Part shown: one piece after another, positions 5,728-6,170 of the stretch
How the letters are laid out: each line of letters opens with the position of its first letter
How positions within the stretch are numbered: the stretch's first letter is position 1
Source of the DNA: Sulfurimonadaceae bacterium
GTDB lineage: Bacteria; Campylobacterota; Campylobacteria; Campylobacterales; Sulfurimonadaceae
Assembly: GCA_030610325.1 (NCBI GenBank)
Contig: JAUWRZ010000134.1
Location: 1 to 6,170, forward strand
DNA length: 6,170 nt
Direction: 5' to 3'
Made by a program: the position numbers and the translations under genes
The notes under the pieces: model-generated
The model's input: the letters and a program-made list of their open reading frames with translations, nothing else
What the model was told of the DNA's origin: nothing
The model's database searches: none

Positions 5728-6170
5728 CTATTACCAATATCAGCATCACCTCCGAGTCCATCCCCTTAAAGACACCCTTTATCACCGCTCTTCGCCGTGT
5801 CGATGCCGTCATATTTGTGCGGGTACGACTCCATACAAGTGAGGACCTGATCGGGACGGGAGAGGCTCCTCCGACCAAGGCCATCACTGGAGAGGACATC
5901 GCGAGTATCACCTCAGCTATTAAAGAGCTCATCGCACCACGACTGCTTCATCAACACCTCTCCTCGATGGATGAGGCACAGAGACTTCTGCATACGAGTT
6001 GTAAAGGAAACAGTAGTGCAAAAGCTGCCATCGACATCGCGCTCTATGACCTCTTTTCCCAGAAAAAAGCCCAGCCCCTTTACCGCTATCTCGGCGGTGA
6101 TCTGCAAAAGCTAACAACGGATGTGACGATCAGCCTGAAGAGACCACAAGAGATGGCAAAAGACGCCCGG
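5724..6170 (+). CDS. Dipeptide epimerase (enolase superfamily), 3' end cut by window
   Basis: The first 149 codons are open to the window edge; the family is about 340-370 aa, so more than half is missing. It begins MTITNISITSESIPLKTPFI and has the capping-domain features of L-Ala-D/L-Glu epimerases: the KTPFITALR segment (16-24), whose arginine is in the substrate-binding N-terminal region of characterised members; GEAPPT followed by ITGE (46-57); and the AKAAIDIALYDLFSQK helix (98-113) before YRYLGG. VTISL at 134-138 begins the barrel. The catalytic lysines and the metal-binding Asp/Glu residues lie beyond the edge, so activity cannot be judged here. The enzyme interconverts L-Ala-D-Glu and L-Ala-L-Glu during recycling of murein peptides; other dipeptide specificities exist in the family. 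The start ATG overlaps the DUF819 stop as ATGA, showing translational coupling, with GGA eight bases upstream. Homologues are named ykfB or ycjG, but no symbol is assigned to a partial gene. Confidence 0.88.
   Translation, partial: MTITNISITSESIPLKTPFITALRRVDAVIFVRVRLHTSEDLIGTGEAPPTKAITGEDIASITSAIKELIAPRLLHQHLSSMDEAQRLLHTSCKGNSSAKAAIDIALYDLFSQKKAQPLYRYLGGDLQKLTTDVTISLKRPQEMAKDAR

Noticed and set aside
5669..6117. Minus-strand open frames opposite the epimerase
   Set aside because: The plus-strand frame is an unmistakable enolase-superfamily epimerase, coupled by ATGA to the gene before it.

Overview
The window looks like chromosomal DNA of a free-living, moderate-GC Campylobacterota bacterium (Sulfurovum, Sulfuricurvum or a close relative). 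This is inferred from codon use, protein style and the pairing of a DUF819 permease with a dipeptide epimerase; no marker gene is present to prove it. No rRNA, tRNA, CRISPR array, transposase gene or prophage gene is visible.

Layout. Five genes lie on the minus strand (positions 222-4488) and two on the plus strand (4594 to the right edge). The two groups diverge from a short region around 4489-4593. Positions 1-221 have no complete gene. They hold a degenerate 45-base direct repeat, whose left copy ends in an ATG on the minus strand at the very edge, and a long GGGGACA...TGTCCCC hairpin that resembles a REP element. Then, read on the minus strand, come: a 101-aa two-helix membrane protein (4183-4488); a 130-aa unrecognised acidic protein, possibly winged-helix (3762-4154); an ExoX-type DEDDh 3'-5' exonuclease with a TTG start (2925-3671); an intergenic stretch with two inverted REP-like hairpins (about 2731-2880); a 447-aa protein built of leucine-rich-repeat-variant (LRV) repeats behind a possible BRCT-like N-terminal domain (1263-2606); and a MoxR-type AAA+ ATPase (222-1217).

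How the genes work together. The LRV protein and the MoxR ATPase are 45 bases apart and probably form one transcription unit, suggesting a chaperone-like ATPase and a repeat-protein partner. The VWA protein that usually accompanies a MoxR ATPase is not in the window. On the plus strand, the DUF819 membrane protein and the dipeptide epimerase overlap by 4 bases (ATGA) and are translationally coupled. Together they suggest uptake or recycling of murein-type dipeptides, with the epimerase converting L-Ala-D-Glu to L-Ala-L-Glu. The epimerase is cut by the right edge.

The most notable points are the LRV-MoxR pair, the two different REP-like families in the two intergenic regions, and perfect TATAAT boxes placed 6-9 bases before two ATG codons that lack a Shine-Dalgarno sequence, which hints at leaderless transcripts.
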